Positions 12,067 to 23,601 of a stretch of 64,000 bases of DNA are shown here, piece by piece. Under the pieces are notes generated by a model that was given only the letters and a program-made list of their open reading frames with translations, ran no database searches and was not told the origin of the DNA. This stretch comes from Denticeps clupeoides (taxonomy: Eukaryota; Chordata; Actinopteri; Clupeiformes; Denticipitidae). The stretch's first letter is position 1. Every line of letters starts with the position of its first letter. The position numbers were made by a program, and so were the translations under genes. The stretch lies in NCBI RefSeq assembly GCF_900700375.1, contig NC_041708.1:3427813-3491812 (forward strand). The letters are read 5' to 3'.

Positions 12067-12378
12067 TAAATATAGATGTCTCACTCTCTTACTTGAACAC
12101 ATTCTAACTGAGTATCAGAAGATTGTGGGATGGAGTTCAAATAACTAAACAAGTTACATTTCATCCCAATGTTTCCCTTGTAGAAACAACCAGAGAAACA
12201 CGTTATGATGTTGTAAGTTTCCTCAAAATGAAAAAAAAAACATATTTTGCCCCACAAATCAGAAGCTTTGGTTATAATGACAGATATACCAAATCTTGCT
12301 CTTAAAATGTTGTGCTCCATTTTCAATCTGAAAAAAACATCAAATACAAAAATAAGCACTCTGCTTAGGCCATTAAAC

Positions 12379-12560
12379 ACAACAACAACAACATTTATTT
12401 CTTATATAGCCATAAAAATACATACAGTATGTCTCAATGGGATTTGTCAGGCCCTACAGTTGACACTCCCCACACTTGACCCTTCTGCACACAAGGAAAA
12501 ACTCCACACAAAAAGAAACTCTAGGACAGAAAAAAAGAAAGGAAGAAACCTTGGGAACTG
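12379..12560. repeat. Interspersed repeat, family not identified
   Basis: The segment starts with an AAC repeat followed by ATTTATTTCTTATATAGCC and ends with GAAGAAACCTTGGGAACTGG. It interrupts the alignment with the left duplicate (near 7,620) and has the look of a widespread fish interspersed repeat. Confidence 0.5.
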
Positions 12561-13023
12561 GATATTCACAATGGAAACTGTATGATAATACATTTTCAAC
12601 ATAAGTTAAATGTTAATACACATTATCTTGCTGGCTTATGTTAATAAGAATTATGTTTCTTAAATATTAAGCTCTTACCTTTTTCAATGTCGTGGTAGAT
12701 TCTTAACCAAAGGAAAGAGTTCTTCACAATTTATATCAACCTAAAACCAATCATTTTAGAGGGGCGGGGTTATTTGTTCCAGTTAAGTGTTGCAAAGTAG
12801 GATAGCCCCAGGTGTGAAAAACTCGATTTTCAGGTTTACATTTAACCTCATGGTATGATGTAAATAATTGATGACTTATGACTGATATTTCTTTCGTAAG
12901 TGTTTAGGATTTCATATGATCAACACATGCTCTCCTTATCAGTATAAATGGCCTGCAATACTACATTAAACTGATAAAACATCAAACAATAAACTGAACA
13001 TGACATGAGTGAACATAACTGTA

Positions 13024-13029
<6 letters not shown>

Positions 13030-13117
<88 letters not shown>
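13030..13117. repeat. Long (TG)n microsatellite
   Basis: An almost pure TG tract of about 88 bases. The left duplicate has only a short tract at about 8,060-8,077. Open frames that read as runs of His-Thr here are artefacts of the repeat. Confidence 0.95.
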
Positions 13118-13118
<1 letters not shown>

Positions 13119-13264
13119 ATGAGTAAATATTAATCTGAGCAGCTGACCATTTTGTTCCTTATAGGCTGATTCCTCTCTTTTTTCCTGGCCATGAATGTGT
13201 GTATGTGTAGCTGCACTGTCATAAGTCATATATATAATTTAACTTACTACAATCACAACAGACA

Positions 13265-15150
13265 AGGACGGTAAAAAGTAAAAGAAAGGTGGGGAGAAAG
13301 TCAATAGAAGGAGAAGAAGATAAAACAATTGAGAAGAAAGAGAATGGAGAAGAGAGAATCTATTTCAATATCTGCTAAAAAAGAAGGGAAAAACAGCAGA
13401 GAAAACACAGCAACAACCAACATCTGTATGAATCATAGTAAATAATAATTTAAAAATGTTATTGAACATGACCATGATTGGAAGTCCAGCTCGTCCTCGC
13501 CGCCCAAATGTGGTGTTGGTGTGTTGTAGGCATGTTCTGTAAATTAAATGGTGCAAAACTAAATTTTAATTCCAGACAACAACATGAACTATACCAAGGG
13601 CTGTGAACACTTTTGCAAAGCATTGTAACTAAAATTTTATTTGTGTGTGTGTGTATACATGACTTTTATACACGTATTTATTTACCTTATTAAAGATATC
13701 AGATACAGGCGTATGCATTAGGTAAAAAAACGTGACAGTGCCAAACTCAACCAATTATAACCGGTTTAGATTCTTTCTTTCACGTTGTTCTTCCAACACG
13801 GTTTCATGGAATCATTCAATGTGGGCCTCTCCCTTTCAAGTAAATCGTCAAAACTGCACATCTCTCACATTCCTTCATTGCTGCCTAATAAGACATGTGA
13901 CGTATAGAATGTTCTTCATGCAGTGAGACAGGTTTGGTGTTTTTCTGAGAGTGGACATTCAGAACTAATGAAAAGTATGTGGTATGTCGGCAACATGGCT
14001 TTAGAATTAAAAGCGAACTTTTTTAATGATTAAAGATGTACAGATAGACTTCAAAGAAATCAATGGAAGATTACATGACCTAAATGCCCACGATCAGGGT
14101 GTGGAAACTGAACGCAACTAAACCCATTTCTTCAGTTCAGGAGCTATGGTCTGGCTGCAGATTCGATCAACCCCTGACCCACAGAGTCATCATTTCACTC
14201 AGACCTGAGTTATGGAAGAAGACACAACACATATGCAATCAAATGATGCAATTGTGAAGTTGATTAATCCAGTCGGGATAAAATTTTATTCACCCAAACT
14301 ATTTCCAGCTTCATTTTTTAGCCTCACCCTTTACAGTAAATCTGACGTAGATGCCAGAAGCGGTTTTGGAGTCATTTTTCCAGTTCTTAAGAATCTGTTT
14401 TGCACAGTGAACATACATTGGAATCTCGCCTTATTGACAAGACGTCTCAGTGCCGTGGATGTCCACAATCACGATAAAGCTGGTGTATAGTTACATATGC
14501 TGTACAACATTTAAACAGTCCAACCTGGTGAAAAAGTGGACAAAAGTGGACATCAGAGATAATGTCGACCTCTGAATGAATTAACTCTTAAAACTCTTAA
14601 AAGCTCAAGTTGTGAAATAGTTACAAATCAAATCCTGAACTGCCAAGGTTCCACTGAGTGCCCACACACTTCTCCACGGGAGACTTTCATGGCTGCCCAC
14701 TGCTCACTAAGGGTGATGGTTGAAAGCAGAGGACACATTGTGTGCTGTACTGTAGTGTACAATCACTTCACTTTTCCGTGGTCACCCCCCCCCAGACGAC
14801 TTTGCCATCTCAGCATTTCAGGCTATTTCCTGTCTTTTTTTTTAGCCACCTGGTGATAGTCTTTGTAGTGAGGAGGGTGACCATAGTTTGTAGATAAAGT
14901 GGGGGTCTTCATTAACACACGACAAGTCACACACCTGAAGCCTCACATCTTACAGTCAGCCCTTCAGTGACACACACTCCAGTTTCGCTTGTGGATCACA
15001 ATTTGTCTTCACAATGTGCTTCATAAACATAGAAGATGAAAAACTTTGAACTTATTTGAAATTCCATTTTTTTTCTCAAATATATTTATTTAGATATAGA
15101 CCAAAAAAAGCTAAGTACAAAAAAAAGTTATACAATACGTAAATGTTATA
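13265..15150 (+). repeat. Module copy Q, forward arm of the palindrome
   Basis: The arm has an inverted counterpart at 17,080-18,905 over nearly its whole length, and part of it has a second inverted counterpart at 15,425-16,573. A 92-codon frame at 14,212-14,490 is repeated at 17,726-18,004 on the other strand. The two arms are so alike that this conservation is not evidence of function. Confidence 0.85.
14650..14787 (+). repeat. SINE family 2, 5'-truncated
   Basis: It contains CATGGCTGCCCACTGCTCAC and the AGAGGACACATTGTGTGC tail. The inverted arm carries the same insertion at about 17,445-17,590, so it was present before the inversion-duplication. Confidence 0.75.
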
Positions 15151-15173
15151 ATGATTACTTACGATTACGTAAA

Positions 15174-15362
15174 TACATTTACATTTACAGCATTTATCAG
15201 ACGCCCTTATCCAGAGCAACTTACAATCAGTAGTTACAGGGACAGTCCCCCCCTGGAGCAACTTAAGTGTCTTGCTCAGGGACACAGTGGTAGTAAGCGG
15301 GATTTGAACCTGGGTCTTCTGGTTCAGAGGCAAGTGTGTTACCCACTAGCCTACTACCACCC
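15174..15362 (-). repeat. tRNA-derived SINE, family 1
   Basis: Tail-first on the plus strand, ending in the tRNA-like head CTACTACCACC. It sits at the centre of the palindrome, between the forward arm and the first inverted copy, and has no counterpart in the other arm. Confidence 0.85.
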
Positions 15363-15424
15363 AATACATAAATATAAATAAAAAATGTATATTATATACA
15401 ATAAAATATATAATATATACAAAA

Positions 15425-16573
15425 ATAGTTTGGGTGAATAAAATTTTATCCCGACTGGATTAATCAACTTCACAATTGCATCATTTGATTGCATATGTGT
15501 TGTGTCTTCTTCCATAACTTAGGTCTGGGTGAAATGATGACTCTGTGGGTCAGGGGTCGATCGAATCTGCAGCCAGACCATAGCTCCTGAACTGAAGAAG
15601 TGGGTTTAGTTGCATTCAGTTTCCACACCCTGATCGTGGGCATTTAGGTCATGTAATCTTCCGTTGATTTTTTTTTAAGTCTATCTGTACATCTTTAATC
15701 ATTAAAAAAGTTTGCTTATAATTCTAAAGCCATGTTGCCGACATACCACATACTTTTCATTAGTTCTGAATGTTCACTTTCAGAAAAACACCAAACCTGT
15801 CTCACTGCATGAAGAACATTCTATACGTCACATGTCTTATTAGGCAGCAATGAAGGAATGTGAGAGATGTGCAGTTTTGACGATTTACTTGAAAGGGAGA
15901 GGCCCACATTGAATGATTCCATGAAACCGTGTTGGAAGAACAACGTGAAAGAAAGAATCTAAACCGGTTATAATTGGTTGAGTTTGGCACTGTCACGTTT
16001 TTTTACCTAATGCATACGCCTGTATCTGATATCTTTAATAAGGTAAATAAATACGTGTATAAAAGTCATGTATACACACACACACAAATAAAATTTTAGT
16101 TACAATGCTTGCAAAAGTGTTCACAGCCCTTGGTATAGTTCATGTTGTTGTCTGGAATTAAAATTTAGTTTTGCACCATTTAATTTACAGAACATGCCTA
16201 CAACACACCAACACCACATTTGGGCGGTGAGGACGAGCTGGACTTCCAATCATGGTCATGTTCAATAACATTTTAAAATTATTATTTACTATGATTCATA
16301 CAGATGTTGGTTGTTGCTGTGGTTTCTCAGCTGTTTTCCTTTCTTTTTTAGCAGGCATTGAAATAGATTGTCTCCTTCTCATTCTCTCTTCTCAATTCTC
16401 TTTTTTCTCAATTTGTTTCTCTTCTTCTCCTTCTATTGACTTTCTCCCCACCTTTCTTTTACTTTTTACCGTCCTTGTCTGTTGTGATTGTAGTAAGTTA
16501 AATTATATATATGACTTATGACAGTGCAGCAACACATACACACGTTCATGGCCAGGAAAAAGAGAAGAATCAG
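15425..16573 (-). repeat. Module copy R1, inverted
   Basis: Reverse complement of about 13,150-14,300. Its left edge is at AATAGTTTGGGTG. Its right edge is an abrupt switch, after GAAGAATCAG, into the end of a Tc1-like element. Confidence 0.85.
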
Positions 16574-16735
16574 GTCTCCACTTTTTGTTAAGTACATAAC
16601 TCCACATGTTCATTCATATTTTTGATGCCTTCAGTGAGAATCTACCAATGTACATTGTCCTGAAAATAAAGAAAACACATTGAATGAGAAGGTGTGTCCC
16701 AACTTTTGACCTGCACTGTATATATTAAACAAAAG
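16574..16735. mobile_element. Tc1-like transposon end fragment
   Basis: GATGCCTTCAGTGAGAATC followed by AAAATAAAGAAAACACATTG and a terminal TTTTGACCTGCACTGTATA is the end of a Tc1/mariner element, including one terminal inverted repeat. The other end is missing at the R1 junction. Confidence 0.75.
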
Positions 16736-17079
16736 TATCTGTTACATCTCTGTTTCACATCTGTTTCACAATGACAATCACAATATCTTTCACTTCTCTC
16801 TTGGCTATCTCTTCATCTGGCTTGAAGGTTGCCATTAGAAAAGCCGTTAGTGTTCAATCTGCTGTCCACAAAAAATCTGTGCCAATGTGGAGCAGGTGTG
16901 TTAAACTTGGTTTTATCTGGGTTTGCGGGGCTCAGCTCAGCCCACCTTTTTTATTAAAAAATTAAAAAGATACTTTGTTTAATACACAAACACATACACA
17001 CACACACAAATATATAATATTTTATTATATAGATTTATATAAATTATAATATTTACACAATCTAACTAATCATTATAGC

Positions 17080-18905
17080 ATTTACGTATTGTATAACTTT
17101 TTTTTGTACTTTGTCTAATAAAAATATATTTGAGAGAAAAAACATGGAGTTTCAAATAAGCAATTCGAAGAGTTCTTCAACTTCCATCTTCTGTTTATGA
17201 AGAACATTGTGAAGACAAATTGTGATCCACAAGCGAAACTGGAGTGTGTGTCACTGAAGGGCTGACTGTAAGATGTGAGGCTTCAGGTGTGTGACTTGTC
17301 GTGTGTTAATGAAGACCCCCACTTTATCTCCAAACTATGGTCACCCTCCTCACTACAAAGACTATCACCAGGTGGCTAAAAAAAAAGACAGGAAATAGCC
17401 TGAAATGCTGAGATGGCAAAGTCGTCTGGGGGGGGATGACCACGGAAAAGTGAAGTGATTGTACACTACAGTACAGCACACAATGTGTCCTCTGCTTTTA
17501 ACCATCACCCTTAGTGAGCAGTGGGCAGCCATGAAAGTCTCCCGTGGAGAAGTGTGTGGGCACTCAGTGGAACCTTGGCAGTTCAGGATTTGATCTGTAA
17601 CTATTTCACAACTTGAGAAAAGATTTAAGAGTTAATTCATTCAGAGGTCGACATTATCTCTGATGTCCACTTTTGTCCACTTTTTCACCGGGTTGGACTG
17701 TTTAAATGTTGTACAGCATATGTAACTATACACCAGCTTTATCGTGATTGTGGACATCCACGGCGCTGAGACATCTTGTCAATAAGGCGAGATTCCAATG
17801 TATGTTCACTGTGCAAAACAGATTCTTAAGAACTGGAAAAATGACTCCAAAACCGCTTCTGGCATCTACGTCAGATTTACTGTAAAGGGTGAGGCTAAAA
17901 AATGAAGCTGGAAATAGTTTGGGTGAATAAAATTTTATCCCGACTGGATTAATCAACTTCACAATTGCATCATTTGATTGCATATGTGTTGTGTCTTCTT
18001 TCATAACTCAGGTCTGGGTGAAATGATGACTCTGTGGGTCAGGGGTCGATCGAATCTGCAGCCAGACCATAGTTCCTGAACTGAAGTAGTGGGTTTAGTT
18101 GCGTTCAGTTTCCACACCCTGATTGCCTGCATTTAGGTCATGTAGTCTATTGATTTCTTTGAAGTCTATCTGCACATCTTTAATGATTAAAAAAGTTCGC
18201 TTTTAATTCTAAGGCCATGTTGCCGATATACCACATACTTTTCATTAGTTCTGAATGTTCACTTTCAGAAAAACACCAAACCTGTCTCACTGCATGAAGA
18301 ACATTCTATACGTCACATGTCTTATTAGGCAGCAATGAAGGGATGTGCGAGATGTGCAGTTTTGACGATTTACTTGAAAGGGAGAGGCCCACATTGAATG
18401 ATTCCATGAAACCGTGTTGGAAGAACAACGTGAAAGAAAGAATCTAAACCGGTTATAATTGGTTGAGTTCGGCACTGTCACGTTTTTTAACTAATGCATA
18501 CGCCTGTATCTGATATCTTTAATAAGGTAAATAAATACATGTATAAAAGTCATGTATACACACACACACAAATAAAATTTTAGTTACAATGCTTTGCAAA
18601 GTGTTCACAGCCCTTGGTATAGTTCATGTTGTTGTCTGGAATTAAAATTTAGTTTTGCACCATTTAATTTACAGAACATGCCTACAACACACCAACACCA
18701 CATTTGGGCGGCGAGGACGAGCTGGACTTCCAATCATGGTCATGTTCAATAACATTTTTAAATTATTATTTACTATGATTCATACAGATGTTGGTTGTTG
18801 CTGTGGTTTCTCTGCTGTTTTTCGTCTTTTTTAGCAGATATTGAAATAAATTGTCTCATTCTCTCTTCTCCATTCTCTTTCTTCTCAATTTTCTTCTCCT
18901 GAATT
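17080..18905 (-). repeat. Module copy R2, inverted arm of the palindrome
   Basis: Reverse complement of about 13,320-15,150, including the truncated family 2 SINE at about 17,445-17,590. It ends beside a short Tc1-derived palindromic element at 18,908. Confidence 0.85.
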
Positions 18906-18907
18906 AT

Positions 18908-19070
18908 ATACAGTACAGACCAAAAGTTTGAACACCTTCTCATTCAACGTGTTTTCTTTATTTTCATGACCATTTACATTTACCAGAATCTACCAATGTA
19001 AATGGTCATGAAAATAAAGAAAACACATTGAATGAAAATGTGTTCAAACTTTTGGTCTGTACTGTATATA
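18908..19070. mobile_element. Tc1-derived palindromic MITE
   Basis: Two arms of about 75 bases are near-perfect reverse complements. Each begins TATACAGTACAGACCAAAAG, the Tc1-type terminal repeat, and continues to CATGACCATTTACATT. They enclose a loop of about 13 bases. It has no coding capacity. Confidence 0.85.
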
Positions 19071-19660
19071 TATGTATATATGAAATGCTCAGACAGATAC
19101 AGGTGAAATAGATTCTTTTGTAATAAACAAAAGGCTTTAGTATTAAACTTAAACGGTGTGTTAAACGCCCATGTAGCATTAGTGAAGTTTTTCACATGTT
19201 CGTGTGAGTGAAAACATTTCACTATATACGGAAGGCGGTTATATATTTTCTTTGGTTGGCAACCCGATTCAAACCATGTAGCGACAGCACTCTGCCTTCT
19301 CTTTCTCTCTGTATCATATCAATACATTGCGGTGTACACGTGAAGAACTGTATTATGTCTCCATTCCCCCACACTTCCAGGAATGAGCTAAGTAAAAAAC
19401 ATGAAAAAAAAGGTTATTTTCATAGTAGGCGAGCTGTGGCTGGTAGCGCGGCGGCGCTCGGGAGACATTGCTACCCGGTTAAAATCAGGTCTCCACACAT
19501 GAATCCATAGAACCGCTTTCCGGATATACTGACAAGCTTCACAAATGCTATATGGGCGTTTAACCTCCCATTTAAGTTGAATGCTGAAGCCTTTTGTTTG
19601 TTACATAAGAGTCTATTTCACCTGTATCTGTCTGAGCGTTTCATATATACATATATATAC
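19071..19660. mobile_element. Foldback element with long terminal inverted repeats
   Basis: The left arm (TATATGAAATGCTCAGACAG, then CAAAAGGCTTTAG, TTAAACGCCCATGTAGC and TATACGGAAGGCGGTT) is mirrored on the opposite strand from 19,660 inward. The arms are imperfect, about 200 bases or more each, with a spacer of about 130 bases. No open frame matches a transposase. It is probably a non-autonomous DNA element; the family is not identified. Confidence 0.65.
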
Positions 19661-20099
19661 AGTTTGTGTGTGTGTGTGTGTGTGTGTGTCCATGTCCATT
19701 TCTCGTAGATCTGTGTGAGTGTTTCATATGTGTGTGTGTGTGAGTTTTCAGTAGTATAAATGCATGCTGGTCAGTTTCATATGTGAATGTGTGTGTGTTT
19801 CACATGTGTTTGTGTAACTAAAGTCTGAAATATTTCCTAAACGGCCCCTTTATACACTAATGTATAACTACAGCAGCAAGTAGTTAGGATAAAGTCAACC
19901 TTTTCTCCGTGTCTACTTTAAGTGGGTTACATCAGTTAAACTGATGAACCACAGTAAACAAGCAACAAGGACATGAGTTAGCAATGGAGCTTGAATAAGA
20001 AGGTATTTTAGATCATGAGTGACACATTAAAATAATTAGGCAGAAGAGACAAGGCTATGGTGACAAAGACAAGTGTCATGTTGTTATTCCAGGGGAAAT

Positions 20100-20300
20100 A
20101 ATTCCATTCCAAATAATAATCCTTTATTCTAACAAGGAGCAGAGTCACAGATTACTGCCGTGCTGTAGATGTAGAGCCAGATTCGAGGGTCAGGAGGCTG
20201 TAGTTCAGGCGGTGTTGCTGGACAGGTCCTCCACAGCCTGCTGGTTTCAGCTGCTGTTGATGTTGAGCCTCATCAGTGTGAAATGTGGCCAAAGGACGTC
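20100..20300 (-). other. Probable 3' untranslated end of the protease-like pseudogene
   Basis: On the minus strand this stretch ends with an AATAAA signal (plus-strand TTTATT near 20,124). Its sequence around 20,190-20,270 resembles the blocks at 6,595-6,660 and 11,300-11,350 in the tandem units. That suggests those units carry remnants of a related minus-strand transcript end (inference). Confidence 0.4.
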
Positions 20301-20416
20301 CAAATCCATGCCTTTTCTTGCACCTTCAATTTTACATCGTACACACAGACCCTAATTCTAATATAGTTAATATATCTAATATCTATAGAATATATCTAAT
20401 ATATTCAAAGAAAATT

Positions 20417-21095
20417 CTAATAACCCATATTCCATATCTGGACTGGGGGGGACAACTTGCCCCTGAAGAAAGTTGTAAAACCCTCAAACTCCCACCTGAA
20501 CCGACGACCCAGGAAACCAAACCATGGTGCTAACCAGTTCTCAGGTGAAACACCCAGATGTTCTATAGATTCTGGGATATTTTTGACCTCTGTGTCCACA
20601 CCGGTCCACACAACTCCATGACCACTGCCAGTACTTGCCTAAAAAGATGGTACCCCGGTACATGCCAACAAATTTACCCATTTTGTTAAAAATGGGACTT
20701 CCGCTCTCACCCGCCAGTCCACATGCTGTGATAAGAAATTCAGTTTTTCTTCACCACCAGCATTATCAAGGATGATACCAGAGTCTAAAAAATACGGCAC
20801 AGAGCTTTTACTTTGTCTAAGTAATGATCTATGATCTTGTAAATTAGAATGTAGGTCTCAGAGTAGAAAAAAGCCCACACTTCATCAGGATCATCTTCAA
20901 ATACATGAGCAATGGTTAGAATTTTTGATTGACCAGAGTAAGTTCCAATTCCTATTCTTTTCTTGGTGATTACATCACATATTGGAGTCTCAATTTTCAG
21001 CTTCATGTTGTTAGAATTATGGGGTATTAATTTACCATCCACATAAAGATGCGGATTTGGTTGAGCTTTATAAGGATTTAAGAGTCCAAGAACCT
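20417..21095 (-). pseudogene. Trypsin-like serine protease gene fragment, broken
   Basis: A splice acceptor (TTTTTTTTTAG) opens the exon near 21,095. The first frame reads VLGLLNPYKAQPNPHLYVDG and continues to GTYSGQSKILTIAHVFEDD, with a catalytic-type histidine in TIAHV. Downstream in another frame come ITACGLAGESGSPIFNKMG and FVGMYRGTIF, where GESGSP is the serine-nucleophile motif of trypsin-like peptidases. In a third frame GVDTEVKNIPESIEHLGV follows to about 20,417. At least two frame changes and an in-frame stop after ALCRIF mean it cannot make one protein. The fold and motifs are compatible with fish FAM111-like proteases, but I cannot confirm the family. Upstream exons were not found. 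Confidence 0.6.
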
Positions 21096-21099
21096 AAAA

Positions 21100-21940
21100 A
21101 AAAACCATTAAATACAAAAATGAACATTAATATTTATTTTATTATAGCATTTTTTTTACCTATACTGCATACTGAACTGTTCATGCTGTACATTCTTAAA
21201 AAGTTCTAAAGTTTACAGTCAACTAGGAATAAATGTCTTTGTTTTTCATGAAAAATGTGTTTGAATGGAAATTATTACTATATTTCCAAGAAATACTAAT
21301 TTACCAAGAAATACAATTGAGATACTCAGATACTCAACTAACATGAATTTGTCAATTTTTTCCTGTTTAATCAGGTTAACTGTTTTCAGCTCTACTGAGA
21401 TCGTTGCAAAATGGTTTTCAAATAATTAATTAGTGAACACAGCAGCATTTCACTGGCACTCTAAAATTCCTGTCTACGTGTATATCCTACAGATTTTTGA
21501 TCAATTTGATGTTGTTTTAATCAAGTCAATGTTGGACCACTCAATAGTTGTCTATTATAATACAAAATTATGCTGCACATTTGCACAGTAGTGTTATAAA
21601 ACATACTACACTGTCACGGCGCTAGCGCAACTGACGCCGCACCAACAGTAAAAATAAAGAAACTGTGTTATTTGTTGTGTAGCTCGTACCTTTCTTATCT
21701 CACGTTCCTCCATCGACAGTGAAAAATGACAAAACAAAAAGTATAAAAATGCTTTCAAAATATGCGAAATGAGTAACGCTCATATTTGTGGTATTTATAA
21801 CAGTAACGACTAAAGAAAACAAGCAGGAACAGGACTGGAAGCATGAAATGGTCTCAGCAACTAGCCTCAACCTCCCAAATACTGCAGCCTCAAGCCTATC
21901 GTTGTAATTTTGAATCTTAAATCAAATGATCTAACTGCAG
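21100..21940. other. AT-rich stretch without recognisable gene
   Basis: I see no exon, RNA gene or classifiable repeat here. Any further exons of the protease-like pseudogene would be expected in this direction, but none is evident. Confidence 0.5.
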
Positions 21941-22133
21941 TTGATACACAGCACAGCACACAGTGACACAATAAAATGTGTCTTCTGCTTTTAACCATCA
22001 TCCTTGGTGAACAGTGGGCAGCCATGACAGGCGCCCACTGGAGCAGTGTGTGGGGTACCTTGCTCAGTGGCGGATCGGAATTTGAACCAGCAACCTTCCA
22101 AATCCGGGGCTGTTTCCTTAACCACTAGGCCAC
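21941..22133 (-). repeat. tRNA-derived SINE, family 2
   Basis: Reverse orientation. It carries the GGTGAACAGTGGGCAGCCATG body and ends in the tRNA-like head (GGCCTAGTGGTTAAGG on the minus strand), with a B-box-like GGTTCAAATTCCG. Confidence 0.8.
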
Positions 22134-22254
22134 CAGAATGATTCCACATGTATACTACAAAAAAATCTGCCACTCCTCATGTCCAGTAGGTGGCACTACA
22201 GTCACAATTCGAGCGGTTCCTTTACTGTAGTTCTGCTCTGAAAGATTATAGTCA

Positions 22255-22600
22255 TTAGGTAATTTAAACCTAGCATAGTCAAACCCACAGGATGTAGTCT
22301 TGGATTAATCTGAATTATTGTTTAATTAAAATATTTGAAGTTATTTTAAGTATTATCAGAATAATATTTCATGTTACTTTATTGCTTTGTTTTCTTATTG
22401 CCGGTTCTCCCAAATAAAATATCTTTTGCACAATATTCTCCTTTATGTCAGACATACCCCGTGTGTGCTGTAGGCCTGAATTTATGCCCTCGCAACCTAA
22501 ACACAACTTTTTCTGAGTCAGCGTGAAACGGCCAGCAAACCTGTGAATTTTGTCACATTTTGGTTAGATTACAAGCACGACAGGAAGTCTACAGAACTAC
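22255..22600. repeat. Left member of a dispersed direct repeat
   Basis: Blocks GGATGTAGTCTTGGATTAAT and GACATACCCCGTGTGTGCTG through GATTACAAGCACGACAGGAAG recur at 23,845-24,080. The two copies flank a cluster of LINE, SINE, reverse-transcriptase and Tc1 fragments. Confidence 0.75.
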
Positions 22601-22647
22601 TGTAAAGGAACTGATCATGCTCAAGATTGTATGAACACATGCTCCGG

Positions 22648-22985
22648 CATTGCCTTCTCTGCATTGGCTTCCGGTTAAGTCCCATATTGATTTTAAGATT
22701 CTGCTTCTCAACTATAAATCTTTGCATGGTCATGCTCCAGAATATCTTAGTAACCTGCTAGTCCTTCATAACCCACCACAAGCCCTTCATTCTCTAGGAG
22801 AAGGCCTACTTGCTGCCCGCTAGGTACGTAAAGTCACTGCTGGAAATAGAGCTTTTGCTCAGAGAGACTCAAATCTTTGGAACAACCTTCCAAGGAATAT
22901 TCAGGAATCAGACACTGTCTCAATATTCAAAACCAGGCTAAAAACCTACTTATGCAGTCATGACTTTACCAACACTCCACTAACC
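22648..22985 (+). mobile_element. LINE reverse-transcriptase C-terminal fragment
   Basis: One frame reads LHWLPVKSHIDFKILLLNYK, then HGHAPEYLSNLLVLHNPPQ and, after a stop, NRAFAQRDSNLWNNLPRNIQ and FKTRLKTYL. This is the C-terminal signature of L2/Rex1-type non-LTR elements. It is truncated at both ends. Confidence 0.75.
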
Positions 22986-22997
22986 TTTAGTAATACT

Positions 22998-23169
22998 GCA
23001 ATACATTCACAGCATTTACCAGTCGACCTTATCCAGAGCGACTTACAATTAGTAGTTACAGGGACAGTACCTCCAAAAGCAATTTAGGGATAAATGTCTT
23101 GCTCAGGGACACAATAGGATTTGGGTCTTCTGGTTTATAGGTGAGTGTGTTATCCACTAAGCTACTACC
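22998..23169 (-). repeat. tRNA-derived SINE, family 1, diverged
   Basis: It has the CAGCATTTACCAG and CTTATCCAGAGCGACTTAC tail and the GTGAGTGTGTTATCCACTAAG head of family 1, with several internal losses. Confidence 0.75.
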
Positions 23170-23319
23170 CTTGTTCACTTATTGTCATTTCAGGTAATTG
23201 ATCACCAACAAACCCTTTCTTTTTCTTTCTCCCTCACTTTCTACTCCCATCTCAGGCGCACCTCAGTAAGACATCCAGCAGTGTGTGCCAGTCACCAGAT
23301 GACAGGCCAAGAAGGAAAA

Positions 23320-23580
23320 GAAAGAACTGCATTGGCCAATGCTTTTGGGTCAATGCCACATGAGTTACTGTGGACAGCCTTCAACTTCAAGGCCCCAAAG
23401 GTCATCATAAGGCTGGTCCAAGCCTATTTGGGACATTACAAACCAGGATAATACAACTGCCTGGCAGCACCTGGAGACTATTATTATGGTTGGTTGCACC
23501 ATCTCTGAATTGGCCTTCACCATGGATATATAGCCTCTCAGTGGGTGGATGGAGAGTGGGCTGTGTTATGGGCATTAATA
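23320..23580 (+). mobile_element. Reverse-transcriptase fragment of a retroelement
   Basis: Frames read ALANAFGSMPHELLWTAFNF and, after a shift, TAWQHLE and MVGCTISELAFTMDI. These match the palm region pattern of fish non-LTR reverse transcriptases (LANAYGSVPH ... GCTIS). It is a short decayed fragment; the family is not certain. Confidence 0.5.
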
Positions 23581-23601
23581 TCTCTTGTGTGGGACCATAA
23601 T

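Larger units (their letters stand above)
9966..14190. repeat. Right copy of the large tandem duplication
   Basis: This matches 1-268 and 5,838-9,085. Differences accumulated after duplication include a SINE at 10,609-10,777, a longer TG tract at 10,890-10,935, a local rearrangement at 11,030-11,260, an expanded 14-base minisatellite at 11,698-11,800, a SINE-1 relic at 11,983-12,066, an unrelated repeat at 12,379-12,560 and a very long TG tract at 13,030-13,117. Confidence 0.85.

Noticed and set aside
12920-13229. His-Thr repeat frames
   Set aside because: They are translations of a long TG/CA tract.
13732-13926. 64-codon frame open in three module copies
   Set aside because: It is closed in the copy at 8,585-9,085 and begins with GTG; the three open copies are recent duplicates.
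14212-14490. 92-codon frame conserved in two module copies (also 17,726-18,004)
   Set aside because: The two arms are near-identical duplicates, so shared openness is expected without selection; no domain is visible.
18908-19660. Possible CRISPR-like or tandem-repeat array
   Set aside because: The repetition is two separate inverted-repeat elements, not spaced direct repeats, and the genome is a vertebrate.
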